Assembly (NCBI RefSeq): GCF_921292975.1
Contig: NZ_CAKLCM010000002.1
Coordinates: forward strand, 186,001 to 250,000
Direction: 5' to 3'
From: Vibrio hippocampi
GTDB taxonomy: Bacteria > Pseudomonadota > Gammaproteobacteria > Enterobacterales > Vibrionaceae
Length of the DNA stretch: 64,000 bases
Made by a program: the position numbers and the translations under genes
The notes under the pieces: generated by a model
Seen by the model: only the letters and a program-made list of their open reading frames with translations
Database searches by the model: none
Told to the model about the DNA's origin: nothing
Shown here: positions 1 to 8,509 of the stretch, piece after piece
Numbering within the stretch: position 1 is the stretch's first letter
How the letters are laid out: each line of letters starts with the position of its first letter

Positions 1-241
1 GATGTGGTTGGTCGGTTTACGGACAGTGGATTCAAAGAAAATCAATGTCTGTATTCGTTACTTAAGACCGTTAACCTTGGTGATGACAATGCTTCAATTG
101 ACCCATACTTGTTACTTGATCAACCTGCAGCATTGGGCATTTAGTTGGACCAATGCCGTCACCCTAGTGAGTTTAATCTGGTTTGCAATTTATTTGGTCA
201 ATAGCCGTTATGTGATAGATTGCTTGCAGAGCAATGATTAA
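1..241 (+). CDS. YfeZ-like (DUF2919) membrane protein, C-terminal part
   Basis: The frame is open at the left edge and ends at TAA 239-241, so only about the last 79 residues are present. They hold two hydrophobic stretches (around LTLVMTMLQLTHTCYLI and AVTLVSLIWFAIYLV) and end in a short polar tail containing NSRYVIDCL. That resembles the end of the DUF2919/YfeZ inner-membrane family, whose tails end in a similar S-R-x-x-x-D-C segment. The next gene is yfeX; in E. coli yfeZ and yfeX are also close neighbours, which supports the family call. The function of the family is unknown. The assignment rests on a short tail and on synteny. Confidence 0.55.
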   Translation, partial: MWLVGLRTVDSKKINVCIRYLRPLTLVMTMLQLTHTCYLINLQHWAFSWTNAVTLVSLIWFAIYLVNSRYVIDCLQSND

Positions 242-319
242 GACAACCACTCGCAATCTATTCGCAATGGTTAGTCAAAAAATGAATTTATAATTAAGTG
301 TAAAAACAAAGGAAATTGT

Positions 320-1225
320 ATGTCTTTACCACAAAGCGCCATTCTTCCAGAAGCAGAACCGTTTGCATTGTATGCACAACTTAAAGTTAAGCAAAATGCA
401 GCGAATGTCTTGAGTGAATTACAGAAACTACCAGCTTTGGTTGCTGAGTTAAATGACACTCAACCCGGAGCAGAGTTGACACTTTCAGTGGCTTTCTCTC
501 ACCAGTTTTGGAGTCAGTTCGAGCAAGCTATGCCTGCGGAACTTAAACCTTTTCCAGAATTGGGTGAAGGCGAGACGTTTGCACCAAGCAGTGACGTTGA
601 CGTTTTGGTTCATTGCCATTCTCGCCGCCATGACTTGCACTTTTACGTGATGCGCAAGTTGCTGCAGGTTTGCAGTGAAGATGTTGTTGTGGTCGATGAA
701 ACTCACGGTTTCCGTTTTATGGATTCTCGCGACTTTACAGATTTTGTCGATGGTACTGAAAACCCAGAAGGCGAGCAGCGTCGTGAAGTCGCTATCCTAG
801 AAGAAGGTGACTATGCGGGCGGCAGTTACGTGATGGTTCAGCGCTTTGAACACAACCTACCAGCATGGAGCCGTCTTAATGTTTCAGCACAAGAGAAGGT
901 GATTGGTCGAACTAAGCCAGACTCAATCGAATTGGACAATGTCCCAGCGGCGTCTCACGTTGGTCGTGTTGACATTAAAGAAGAAGGTAAAGGGCTTAAG
1001 ATTGTTCGTCACAGCCTACCTTTTGGTACCGCAAGTGGTGCTCACGGCTTGTTGTTTATTGCTTATTGCCACACGGTTCATAACTTTGATGCCATGCTTG
1101 AGAGCATGTACGGTGTGACTGATGGCAAGACCGACCAACTGTTGCGCTTTACCAAGGCAACGACAGGTGCTTACTTCTTCGCGCCATCTGAATCTGCACT
1201 AAGCTCTCTAACGGTATCTAACTAA
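320..1225 (+). CDS. yfeX: Dyp-type haem peroxidase YfeX
   Basis: A 301-residue cytoplasmic dye-decolourising peroxidase that binds b-type haem and uses hydrogen peroxide. The family signature FVDGTENP is at residues 142-149, with the distal aspartate at 144. The proximal haem-ligand histidine is H213 (in ASHVGR), and the conserved arginine is R230 (in IVRHSLPFG). These positions agree with E. coli YfeX, and the length is normal (about 299 in E. coli). There is no signal peptide or Tat motif, as expected for the cytoplasmic YfeX branch. The ATG has a good ribosome binding site (AAAGGA, 7 bases upstream). Its physiological substrate is unsettled; release of iron from haem and porphyrinogen oxidation have both been proposed. 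Confidence 0.93.
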   Translation: MSLPQSAILPEAEPFALYAQLKVKQNAANVLSELQKLPALVAELNDTQPGAELTLSVAFSHQFWSQFEQAMPAELKPFPELGEGETFAPSSDVDVLVHCHSRRHDLHFYVMRKLLQVCSEDVVVVDETHGFRFMDSRDFTDFVDGTENPEGEQRREVAILEEGDYAGGSYVMVQRFEHNLPAWSRLNVSAQEKVIGRTKPDSIELDNVPAASHVGRVDIKEEGKGLKIVRHSLPFGTASGAHGLLFIAYCHTVHNFDAMLESMYGVTDGKTDQLLRFTKATTGAYFFAPSESALSSLTVSN

Positions 1226-1241
1226 AAGTTTGATAGCGATA

Positions 1242-1267
1242 CAAGGCTCCAAGCGGAGCCTTGTTGC
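1242..1267 (+). terminator. Intrinsic terminator after yfeX
   Basis: Nine-base perfect stem CAAGGCTCC / GGAGCCTTG with an AAGC loop, followed by a weak T-rich stretch (TTGCTGTT). It lies 17 bases after the yfeX stop codon. Confidence 0.7.
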
Positions 1268-1290
1268 TGTTCACGGTGTTACTTTCCACT

Positions 1291-1330
1291 ACCTAGCACC
1301 TAGCACCTAGCACCTAGCACCTAGCACCTA
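1291..1330. repeat. Heptamer tandem repeat (ACCTAGC)n
   Basis: Five perfect head-to-tail copies of ACCTAGC followed by a partial sixth (ACCTA). The array sits between the yfeX terminator and the flagellin promoter. The same word CCTAGCACCTA recurs in the array at 50812-50856. There is no coding potential. Confidence 0.9.
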
Positions 1331-1390
1331 TTTCCTAGTATCCAGTTATCTTACCCGTCGCTTTTCTGCTTCTCACTCGTGATTTTTACC

Positions 1391-1417
1391 TAAAGTTCTC
1401 TTCATTATTGCCGATAG
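1391..1417 (+). promoter_or_regulatory. Sigma-28 (FliA) promoter of the first flagellin
   Basis: TAAAGTTC (1391-1398), an 11-base spacer, then GCCGATAG (1410-1417). This differs from the class IV flagellar consensus TAAAGTTT-N11-GCCGATAA at only two positions. It lies 30 bases upstream of the chosen ATG, so the transcript leader would be short. Confidence 0.88.
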
Positions 1418-1447
1418 CAGATCGAATCCCTGACTCCAATGGTCGTA

Positions 1448-2581
1448 ATGTCGATTACTGTTAATACCAATGTGAGTGCCATGATGGCGCAGTCACACCT
1501 CAATACCGCTACTCAAGCACTGAATCAGTCGCTTGAGCGTTTGGCGTCGGGAAAAAAAATTAACAGTGCCAAAGACGATGCTGCGGGTCTGCAGATCTCC
1601 AACCGTTTGAACTCGCAAATTCGAGGCTTGGGCGTCGCTCAACGTAATGCCAATGACGGGATCTCGATTATGCAGACGGCAGAAGGTGCAATGAAAGAGA
1701 GCACCAACATTTTGCAACGCATGCGGGATCTATCATTGCAATCGGCGAATGGTTCTAATAGTTCCGAAGATCGACGCGCCCTGAATGAGGAATTTAACGC
1801 CCTCAACGATGAATTGAACCGCATTGCAGAGACTACCTCTTTTGGTGGACGTAAGCTGTTAAATGGACAGTTTGGCAGTACGGCATTTCAGATTGGTGCC
1901 GGTTCTGGTGAAGCGATGAGTATTCAATTGCTGAATATGCGTTCCGATCAAATTGGAATGGGCGGACTTGCCTATCAAAGCGCCTTTGCAGCCAACAAAG
2001 ATTGGACCGCGAGTGAAGATGATTCACTCAGTATTCGCTACCTTGATCACCAAAGCAACGAGGTGACTCAAACAATAGAAATAAAAGCGGGTGACGATAT
2101 AGAGCAAGTGGCGACGTACATTAATGGTCAAACCGATGCGATATCGGCTTCAGTGAATGAAGATGGTCAGTTGCAGTTTTTTGCTGATGAATCGATTGCC
2201 AATAGCCAAGTGCTCTTTGCGGGATCGATTGCTGACCAATTTAAAATTGGTGAGATGGGAGTGAAAACGGTTGATGATATGAATATCGGCAGTGTTGGAG
2301 AGGCACAACTATCGGTATCGGTCATTGATAAAGCATTGAAGTATGTGGATGGTCATCGCTCTCAACTCGGCGCCATGCAGAACCGACTCGGTCATACCAT
2401 TAACAACTTGGCGAATATGGAAGAGAATCTTTCCACCTCAAAGAGTCGTATTGAGGACACCGATTACGCTAAGGAAACGGCTCAAATGGTCAAACAGCAG
2501 ATCCTGCAACAGGTGAGTACCACGATTTTGGCGCAAGCAAAGCAAACCCCTAACCTCGCTGTCACCCTATTACAAAACTAG
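1448..2581 (+). CDS. Polar flagellin (first of the pair)
   Basis: Flagellin subunit exported by the flagellar type III apparatus and polymerised into the filament; 377 residues from this start. The D0/D1 N-terminus ([48 protein letters not shown]) and the C-terminal D0 helix are both present. The ATG at 1448 is chosen because vibrio flagellins begin M-x-x-T/N-VNTNVSA; an in-frame ATG at 1439 would add MVV. Neither has a clear Shine-Dalgarno sequence. The protein ends in TLLQN instead of the SLLG of its neighbour and has a more divergent core, so it is a minor, FlaC/FlaE-like type. I do not assign a letter. Expression should depend on FliA. Confidence 0.93.
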   Translation: MSITVNTNVSAMMAQSHLNTATQALNQSLERLASGKKINSAKDDAAGLQISNRLNSQIRGLGVAQRNANDGISIMQTAEGAMKESTNILQRMRDLSLQSANGSNSSEDRRALNEEFNALNDELNRIAETTSFGGRKLLNGQFGSTAFQIGAGSGEAMSIQLLNMRSDQIGMGGLAYQSAFAANKDWTASEDDSLSIRYLDHQSNEVTQTIEIKAGDDIEQVATYINGQTDAISASVNEDGQLQFFADESIANSQVLFAGSIADQFKIGEMGVKTVDDMNIGSVGEAQLSVSVIDKALKYVDGHRSQLGAMQNRLGHTINNLANMEENLSTSKSRIEDTDYAKETAQMVKQQILQQVSTTILAQAKQTPNLAVTLLQN

Positions 2582-2598
2582 CCGTTTTCGGCAGCTTG

Positions 2599-2633
2599 AG
2601 TGCGAACTTGAGCACTATTTTTCGAAAAAATAG
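2599..2633 (+). terminator. Probable terminator between the flagellins
   Basis: Stem AGTGC / GCACT (2599-2603, 2612-2616) runs directly into ATTTTTC. It overlaps an AT-rich palindrome at 2615-2633 (CTATTTTT / AAAAATAG). It follows the first flagellin by 17 bases. Moderate strength. Confidence 0.5.
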
Positions 2634-2701
2634 AGTTTTATCCCTTTCATCACAAATTTCCTTTCAATTAGCTATTTTCTTAAATTTTCTTCAAAAAATA
2701 C

Positions 2702-2728
2702 TCAAGTGTTTGGTTTCAAGGGCGATAA
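2702..2728 (+). promoter_or_regulatory. Sigma-28 (FliA) promoter of flaD
   Basis: TCAAGTGT (2702-2709), exact 11-base spacer, GGCGATAA (2721-2728). The -10 matches GCCGATAA at 7 of 8 positions and the -35 matches TAAAGTTT at 6 of 8. The leader of about 70 bases holds a hairpin, TTTCCGA / TCGGAAA, at 2758-2775. Confidence 0.75.
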
Positions 2729-2808
2729 AGAAAGTAACTTTGAGAGAACTACTTGGTTTTCCGAGACGTCGGAAACCGCTACACCGGAAAATCAATTGGA
2801 GAAATACA

Positions 2809-3942
2809 ATGGCTGTAAATGTAAACACTAACGTATCGGCAATGACCGCTCAACGTTACCTAAACAACGCAAACCAAGCGCAAAACGCGTCGATGGAACG
2901 TCTATCTTCTGGCTTCAAAATCAACAGCGCAAAAGATGACGCAGCGGGCCTACAAATCTCAAACCGTTTGAACGTACAAAGCCGTGGTCTTGACGTCGCG
3001 GTGCGTAACGCGAATGACGGTATCTCGATTGCACAAACCGCAGAAGGTGCAATGAACGAGACCACCAACATTCTACAACGTATGCGTGATCTGTCTTTGC
3101 AATCATCAAATGGTTCAAACTCAAAATCAGAGCGTGTTGCGATTCAAGAAGAAGTGACTGCACTGAACGACGAACTCAACCGTATTGCAGAAACCACGTC
3201 TTTTGGTGGTAACCGTCTACTGAACGGTACTCACGGCACCAAATCTTTCCAAATCGGCTCTGACAATGGTGAAGCGGTGATGCTAAGCCTGCGTGATATG
3301 CGTTCAGACAACGAAATGATGGGTGGCGCAAGCTATCAAGCGGTCAATGGCAAAGGTAAAGATTGGGAAGTGGCTAGCGGTGCTAACGACCTAACTATCT
3401 CATTGACAGATTCTTTCGGTGCAGAGCAAGAAATTACAATCAACGCGAAAGCGGGCGACGATATCGAAGAATTGGCGACGTACATCAACGGTCAAACAGA
3501 CCTAGTCAAAGCGTCAGTGAACGAAGATGGTCAGCTACAAGTGTTCGCAGGCAACAACAAAGTTGACGGCGCAGTGAGCTTTTCAGGCGGTCTTGCTGGT
3601 GAGCTAGACATGGGTGAAGGCAAAGCGGTGACCGTGGATACCATCGACGTGACGTCTGTGGGTGGTGCACAAGAGTCGGTAGCAATTCTTGATGCGGCAC
3701 TAAAATATGTGGATAGCCACCGTGCGGAGCTGGGTGCATTCCAAAACCGTTTCGACCATGCGATCAACAACCTAGATAACATCAACGAAAACGTGAACGC
3801 ATCGAAGAGCCGTATCAAAGATACCGACTTTGCGAAAGAAACAACGTCAATGACGAAGAGCCAGATCCTATCTCAAGCATCAAGCTCAATCTTGGCGCAA
3901 GCGAAACAGGCACCAAACTCGGCACTAAGCCTACTTGGCTAA
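2809..3942 (+). CDS. flaD: Polar flagellin FlaD-like (second of the pair)
   Basis: A 377-residue flagellin. It starts [18 protein letters not shown] and ends [17 protein letters not shown], both very close to what I remember of vibrio FlaD. The frame stays open upstream to 2596, but the ATG at 2809 has a ribosome binding site (TTGGAGA) and restores the family N-terminus, so the extra 71 codons are leader. Compared with the upstream flagellin, the terminal D0/D1 regions are strongly conserved and the middle differs. It has its own sigma-28 promoter and a strong terminator, so it can be transcribed independently. Codon use (CAA, CTA and CGT rich) differs somewhat from the first copy and suggests higher expression. 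Confidence 0.93.
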   Translation: MAVNVNTNVSAMTAQRYLNNANQAQNASMERLSSGFKINSAKDDAAGLQISNRLNVQSRGLDVAVRNANDGISIAQTAEGAMNETTNILQRMRDLSLQSSNGSNSKSERVAIQEEVTALNDELNRIAETTSFGGNRLLNGTHGTKSFQIGSDNGEAVMLSLRDMRSDNEMMGGASYQAVNGKGKDWEVASGANDLTISLTDSFGAEQEITINAKAGDDIEELATYINGQTDLVKASVNEDGQLQVFAGNNKVDGAVSFSGGLAGELDMGEGKAVTVDTIDVTSVGGAQESVAILDAALKYVDSHRAELGAFQNRFDHAINNLDNINENVNASKSRIKDTDFAKETTSMTKSQILSQASSSILAQAKQAPNSALSLLG

Positions 3943-3970
3943 TCGTTTTAGCGTTGATTAGACAGAGAAA

Positions 3971-3995
3971 CCAGAGCTTCGGCTCTGGTTTTTTT
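3971..3995 (+). terminator. Strong intrinsic terminator after flaD
   Basis: CCAGAGC-TTCG-GCTCTGG stem with an extra-stable TTCG tetraloop, followed by seven Ts. Confidence 0.92.
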
Positions 3996-4138
3996 ATAAT
4001 CTCATTGGCAGTCAAAGGCTTGCATCTTGCAGATGTCTAAATGAAATTTGTAATATTTTCTCATATTGTATAAATTGCATATAAACGGGTTGATTTAGAT
4101 AAAAATGGCTTAAGTGTAAGATTAGTCAGGAGAAAATA

Positions 4139-4585
4139 ATGAAAATTAAGGGATTAACGATCGTATTGCTTGGATTGTTGGCAGGTTGTGCGCAGAATGT
4201 AGCCAATAGTTCTAGTGAAGAGATGGCGAAAAGTTATGTCGCCATACCCAGTGACAAAGCGTATTTAGATAAGTCAAAACAAGCCGCAGTACAAGAGTGC
4301 GCTGAGTTAGATTACACAACGCAATCGACCAATTTGACTTGTAAGGTTGTCTCTGACACGGTGATTTTTCGAATAAAGCTCAAGGCAAGATACGAATGGA
4401 CCGCAGGCTTTGATTTTACGCGTATTAAAAATCATTATAAGCATCACTTATTCTGTGCGGATATCCCTTGGATTCAAGATGCACTTAAGTCAGGTATGGC
4501 ATTTCAAATTCAAGCAGTGGGCAAGGATCAATCTGAACTTTTGGTTCTAGAAGATTGCGGTATTAATAGAGTCGATGTCACATAA
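4139..4585 (+). CDS. Putative lipoprotein of unknown function
   Basis: A 148-residue protein with a short lipoprotein signal: charged start MKIK, hydrophobic core, and lipobox L14-A15-G16-C17 followed by AQN. The residues after the modified cysteine lack an aspartate at +2, which suggests outer-membrane sorting by Lol. The mature part has further cysteines (in QECAELD, LTCKVV, LFCAD and EDCG) that could pair in the periplasm. The ribosome binding site is good (CAGGAG, 7 bases upstream). I recognise no domain. It stands alone between the flaD terminator and a bidirectional terminator, so it is probably monocistronic. Confidence 0.75.
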   Translation: MKIKGLTIVLLGLLAGCAQNVANSSSEEMAKSYVAIPSDKAYLDKSKQAAVQECAELDYTTQSTNLTCKVVSDTVIFRIKLKARYEWTAGFDFTRIKNHYKHHLFCADIPWIQDALKSGMAFQIQAVGKDQSELLVLEDCGINRVDVT

Positions 4586-4641
4586 CCTGATGGAATCGCC
4601 CCTGAGTGATTTAAGTAGTGACACTCGCGACAAGAGATAAT

Positions 4642-4676
4642 AAAAAAGCGCTCAATTTGCATTGAGCGCTTTTTTT
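4642..4676. terminator. Bidirectional terminator (lipoprotein gene / ABC operon)
   Basis: A-run, AGCGCTCAAT-TTGC-ATTGAGCGCT perfect 10-base stem, T-run. It works in both directions between the convergent lipoprotein gene and the nucleoside ABC operon. Confidence 0.93.
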
Positions 4677-4679
4677 ATC

Positions 4680-4709
4680 GCTGTGATTTTTATTGCTATG
4701 GTTTTTATG
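4680..4709. repeat. Imperfect 15-bp tandem duplication
   Basis: GCTGTGATTTTTATT (4680-4694) and GCTATGGTTTTTATG (4695-4709) match at 12 of 15 positions, with a partial third GCTAT following. It sits between the bidirectional terminator and the stop codon of the permease gene. Confidence 0.6.
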
Positions 4710-4723
4710 GCTATAAAGCGGTA

Positions 4724-5689
4724 TTACTCACGTTCTTTGCTGTAAGGCACGCCGATCGCTTTCGGGGCGACTGCTTTACCAATAAAGCCAGCCAATAGGA
4801 ACACGGTTAACACATAAGGTATCGCTTCAATCGCCTGTACTGGGATTGGGAAGTCACCAATCTTCACACCTTGCATACGAATCGCGAGTGCGTCTAAGAA
4901 ACCAAACAGCAGACAGGCTCCCATAGCCGTAAACGGACGCCACTTACCAAAGATAAGCGCAGCAAGCGCCATATAGCCTTTACCCGCACTCATGTTAGGA
5001 ATGAATTGCGCCGTTTGAGCAACAGAAAGGTAGACACCACCAATACCGACCAAAACGCCACAGATGGCAACCGCAGCATAACGCATACGCACCACTGAGA
5101 TGCCCGCCGTATCGACAGCTGATGGTGACTCACCAACCGCACGCAGACGAAGACCAAAACGCGTCTTGAACATTAAGTACCAAGCCGCAGGAACAATCAG
5201 CACAACCAGATATTCAAGTAGAGAGTGACCACTAATGAGTTCTGAATAAAGCAGACCCAGAACAGGCACATCCGCAACCGCATCAGCACCCGGAAGCGTG
5301 ATAGGAGGGAAGCGCGCATCACCTCTTAGTGATGGTGTTTGACCACCTTGGCTAAACCAGTAGCGACCAAGGGTGATGGTTAAGCCCGCCGCCAAAATGT
5401 TGATTGCCATACCACTGACGACTTGGTCGCCCTTATGGGTGATAGAAGCAAAGCCGTGCAGCAGTGCAAGTAGGACAGAAATACCAATACCGGCACCAAG
5501 TCCCATCCAAGCAGAGCCCGTCACATGAGCGGTCGCCGCACCGGCAAATGCAGCCGCCAGCAATTTACCTTCAAGGGCAATGTTAACGATACCTGAACGT
5601 TCACAGAACATACCGGCGAGTGCAGCTAGAATTAGCGGCGTCGCTACACGAATGGTAGCATCAAGCATTAGAATAATCGTTTCAAACAT
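4724..5689 (-). CDS. Nucleoside-type ABC transporter permease, subunit 2
   Basis: A 321-residue inner-membrane permease of the BPD_transp_2 superfamily, in the branch that works with BMP-type binding proteins (NupQ/YufQ class). It has about eight or nine hydrophobic segments and the family motif GMFCERSGIVNIALEGKLL near residues 26-44, followed by an EAA-like loop region (LRLRAVGESPSAVDTAGI). It is the last gene of a four-gene minus-strand operon: binding protein, ATPase, permease 1, permease 2. Only 2 bases separate it from permease 1, so the two are translationally linked. The substrate is inferred from the neighbouring nupC and deo genes: nucleosides, probably purine and pyrimidine. Confidence 0.87.
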   Translation of the reverse strand: MFETIILMLDATIRVATPLILAALAGMFCERSGIVNIALEGKLLAAAFAGAATAHVTGSAWMGLGAGIGISVLLALLHGFASITHKGDQVVSGMAINILAAGLTITLGRYWFSQGGQTPSLRGDARFPPITLPGADAVADVPVLGLLYSELISGHSLLEYLVVLIVPAAWYLMFKTRFGLRLRAVGESPSAVDTAGISVVRMRYAAVAICGVLVGIGGVYLSVAQTAQFIPNMSAGKGYMALAALIFGKWRPFTAMGACLLFGFLDALAIRMQGVKIGDFPIPVQAIEAIPYVLTVFLLAGFIGKAVAPKAIGVPYSKERE

Positions 5690-5691
5690 GA

Positions 5692-6819
5692 TTATGCTAC
5701 TCCCTTCTTAGACGGTGTGTTTGAGCCAAGGCTGGCAATTTTTAGGTAAGCTTTTTCAAGCTGAGGTCTAAACATATGTTCAAGCGCACCAGAGAATAGG
5801 ATCACCAGACCTTGTAGTACCACGACGATATTGCGGTCTACGCCATATTCGAAGCTAAGCTCTGCACCGCCTTGATATAGGAAGCCGAACAGCAAACTGG
5901 CGAGCAATACACCGATTGGGTGGTTACGTCCCATCAGTGCCACGGCAATCCCGGTAAAGCCAAAGCCTTCAACGAAGTTCAGCTTGATCTGGTGTAGTTC
6001 GCCTTGTAGAACGTTAAGACCAAAGAAGCCCGCCAACATACCTGAAATCAGCATGGTGAGAACGATGATCTTGATATATTTGATACCAGCATAGCTTGCC
6101 GCTGAAGGATTCGCGCCAACCGAACGGATTTCATAGCCCCAACGTGTGTGCCAGATAAATAACCAAACAAATACACAGCATAGAAGCGCAAAGATAAAGC
6201 TGAGGTTTAGCGGGCTCGCTTCCATTTGAATACCAAATACCGACATGATTTCATGCATTTTTGGTAGCCAACTGGAGACAGCAAACACTCGACTCTCTGT
6301 CGCCATGGTATTTTCTGGTTTTAGGATTTCAACCAATAGATAGGCCATCAAAGATGAGGCGATAAAGTTGAACATGATCGTGGTAATAACAATGTGCGAA
6401 CCGCGTTTAGCCTGCAGATAGGCTGGAACAAACGCCCATGCCGCACCGAACAAACCTCCGACAACCAAAGCCACAGGGAACGTGATATACCAAGGGGCAT
6501 ATTCACCCAGTGTTAAGCAGACGATACCAATACCAAGACCACCAATATACGCCTGACCTTCACCACCGATATTAAATAGACCAGCATGAAACGCGACGGC
6601 AACGGCTAAGCCTGTGAAAATAAAGCCTGTCGTGTAGTACAGGGTATAACCTGCACCCTCAGCATAACCGAAAGCACCCATCCACATGGTTTTCGCGGCA
6701 TCAATAGGATTGATATCGATATAGATAAACAATAGGGCAGACACTAGAAAAGCAACGAGTACGTTGATTGCTGGAAGCAGTGCCATATTTACCCAAGCTG
6801 GTACTTTAGCTTGGCTCAT
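5692..6819 (-). CDS. Nucleoside-type ABC transporter permease, subunit 1
   Basis: A 375-residue inner-membrane permease (NupP/YufP class) that pairs with the 321-residue permease encoded after it. The family hallmark FNIGGEGQAYIGGLG is near residues 83-97, and IRSVGANPSAASYAGI forms the cytoplasmic coupling loop. About ten transmembrane segments can be seen, the first at residues 12-32. The start ATG overlaps the ATPase stop by 4 bases, which is typical of coupled translation. Length and composition are ordinary for the family. Confidence 0.87.
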   Translation of the reverse strand: MSQAKVPAWVNMALLPAINVLVAFLVSALLFIYIDINPIDAAKTMWMGAFGYAEGAGYTLYYTTGFIFTGLAVAVAFHAGLFNIGGEGQAYIGGLGIGIVCLTLGEYAPWYITFPVALVVGGLFGAAWAFVPAYLQAKRGSHIVITTIMFNFIASSLMAYLLVEILKPENTMATESRVFAVSSWLPKMHEIMSVFGIQMEASPLNLSFIFALLCCVFVWLFIWHTRWGYEIRSVGANPSAASYAGIKYIKIIVLTMLISGMLAGFFGLNVLQGELHQIKLNFVEGFGFTGIAVALMGRNHPIGVLLASLLFGFLYQGGAELSFEYGVDRNIVVVLQGLVILFSGALEHMFRPQLEKAYLKIASLGSNTPSKKGVA

Positions 6820-8405
6820 GAGTGATCTCCTTGAGATACGGTATTCGCTTCACTAGAAGCGGTTTTCTGAAGATGCTCTGGCATAATGTTTGCCATCATC
6901 AAGCCTAAGGTCTTTTCATCAGCATCGGCGATAGACACTTCGCCGACAATGGCACCGTCAAACACCACAAGAATGCGGTCGGCAAGGCTGAGAATTTCAT
7001 CCAGTTCTACAGAGACCAACAGCACCGCTTTGTCGGCGTCACGCGCCGCAATGATTTGCTTGTGAATGTACTCGATAGCACCGATATCCACGCCACGGGT
7101 CGGTTGACCGATCAGAATAACATCGGGGTCTTGTTCCATTTCACGAGCGATGACCAACTTCTGCTGGTTACCACCGGAGAAGTTAGCGGTTTTGAGCGTG
7201 GTATCGTTAGGGCGCACGTCCCATTTATCCATGCTCTGTTGACAGGCTTGTTTGATCGCTGCTTTATTTTGCAATAAACCCTTGTTGTATTGCGGAAGAT
7301 GATGAAAGCCAAGGATATAAGCTTCTTGTGCTTCAAACTTATTGATCAGTCCCTGCTTATGTCTATCTTCTGGAATATGACCCACACCCGCTGCGCGGAC
7401 CTGCTGAGGATCCAAAGCTTGAGTTGCAGAAATGGTTTGACCGTTAAGCTCAATTTGACCTGAGTGAGGTTTGGTAATACCCGCCAGCAGATTTAAGATC
7501 TCTGATTGACCGTTACCCGATACACCAGCAATACCGACTACTTCACCCTGTTTTACGCCAAAGCTCACACTTTTAACGCGCTCAACGCCAGCGTCATCAA
7601 AGTACTGAAGGTCAGTCACCTTAATTAGTTCTTTCTTCGGTGCCGCTTCTTGTTTATCCACTTTAAGGCGGACTTTGCGACCCACCATAAGCTCAGCGAG
7701 TTGCTCTTTATCGGTTTCTGCCGTAACGACATGAGAAACCATTGCGCCTTGGCGCATCACAGAGACATTGTCGGTGATCGCTAATACTTCTCTTAGCTTA
7801 TGGGTAATGATCATCACTGTCGTACCTTGGGCACGCAGTTTGTCTAAAATTCGGAATAGGTGATCCGCTTCCTGAGGAGTGAGTACACCAGTAGGTTCGT
7901 CTAGAATAAGGATCTTAGCGCCACGATATAGGGCTTTTAAGATTTCTACACGTTGTTGAAGTCCAACAGGAAGTTGCCCAACAACCGTATCAAGAGGTAT
8001 TTCCAATCCATAGTCGTCAGCAAGTGCTTTCAGCTTCTTGCGCGCTTTTCCTAAGCTTTCACTTAACTTCCAACCATCTTCAGCACCAAGAACGATGTTT
8101 TCAAGCACAGTGAATGTGTCTACTAACATAAAGTGCTGGTGCACCATACCAATGCCAGAGGCAATCGCTTCTTGAGAGTTGGCAGGTTTATAGGTTTGAC
8201 CGTTGACTTTCATGGAGCCAGAGTCTGCGTGGTAGAAGCCGTATATAATACTCATTAAAGTCGACTTACCAGCACCATTTTCACCAATGATGCCGTGAAT
8301 AGTGCCTGCTGGAACTTGTAGATTGATTGCTCGGTTTGCGTGTACCGCACCAAAACGCTTATCAATGTTTTCCAGTTCTATGGCAAATGAGGAACCTGTT
8401 GTCAC
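6816..8405 (-). CDS. Nucleoside-type ABC transporter ATPase (two nucleotide-binding domains)
   Basis: A 529-residue fused double ATPase of the RbsA/NupO/YufO type. The first domain has Walker A GENGAGKST (about residues 41-49), signature LPVGLQQRVEI and Walker B ILILDEPTG. The second half has a degenerate P-loop (GVSGNGQSE), the signature FSGGNQQK and a variant Walker B, DVILIGQPTRG, with glutamine in place of the usual acidic pair. That asymmetry is normal for this subfamily and is not decay. It powers the two permeases downstream. A strong hairpin separates it from the binding-protein gene upstream, which would favour extra binding protein over transporter. Confidence 0.9.
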   Translation of the reverse strand: MTTGSSFAIELENIDKRFGAVHANRAINLQVPAGTIHGIIGENGAGKSTLMSIIYGFYHADSGSMKVNGQTYKPANSQEAIASGIGMVHQHFMLVDTFTVLENIVLGAEDGWKLSESLGKARKKLKALADDYGLEIPLDTVVGQLPVGLQQRVEILKALYRGAKILILDEPTGVLTPQEADHLFRILDKLRAQGTTVMIITHKLREVLAITDNVSVMRQGAMVSHVVTAETDKEQLAELMVGRKVRLKVDKQEAAPKKELIKVTDLQYFDDAGVERVKSVSFGVKQGEVVGIAGVSGNGQSEILNLLAGITKPHSGQIELNGQTISATQALDPQQVRAAGVGHIPEDRHKQGLINKFEAQEAYILGFHHLPQYNKGLLQNKAAIKQACQQSMDKWDVRPNDTTLKTANFSGGNQQKLVIAREMEQDPDVILIGQPTRGVDIGAIEYIHKQIIAARDADKAVLLVSVELDEILSLADRILVVFDGAIVGEVSIADADEKTLGLMMANIMPEHLQKTASSEANTVSQGDHS

Positions 8406-8426
8406 TAGATACAGCCTTACAGTTAG

Positions 8427-8452
8427 ACGCCGCTGTTTTTAGGCAGCGGCGT
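8427..8452 (-). terminator. Intercistronic hairpin between binding-protein and ATPase genes
   Basis: Nine-base perfect stem ACGCCGCTG / CAGCGGCGT with an 8-base loop and no T-run in the direction of transcription. This arrangement commonly stabilises the upstream binding-protein message or partly terminates, so that more binding protein than membrane components is made. Confidence 0.7.
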
Positions 8453-8509
8453 TATTACAGTTATCTATCTTGTTGATAAATAGATATTTTAATCTAAACC
8501 CAGAGAGGT

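Noticed and set aside
1291..1330. Heptamer array as a CRISPR
   Set aside because: Units of 7 bases are head to tail with no spacers, and no cas genes are present.
2596..2808. Extra 71-codon N-terminal extension of the second flagellin
   Set aside because: It contains the sigma-28 promoter, and the ATG at 2809 restores the conserved flagellin start with a good ribosome binding site.
7400..7700. Degenerate Walker motifs in the second half of the ABC ATPase as a sign of decay
   Set aside because: Asymmetric second domains are usual in the RbsA/NupO type of fused ATPases, and the frame is intact.
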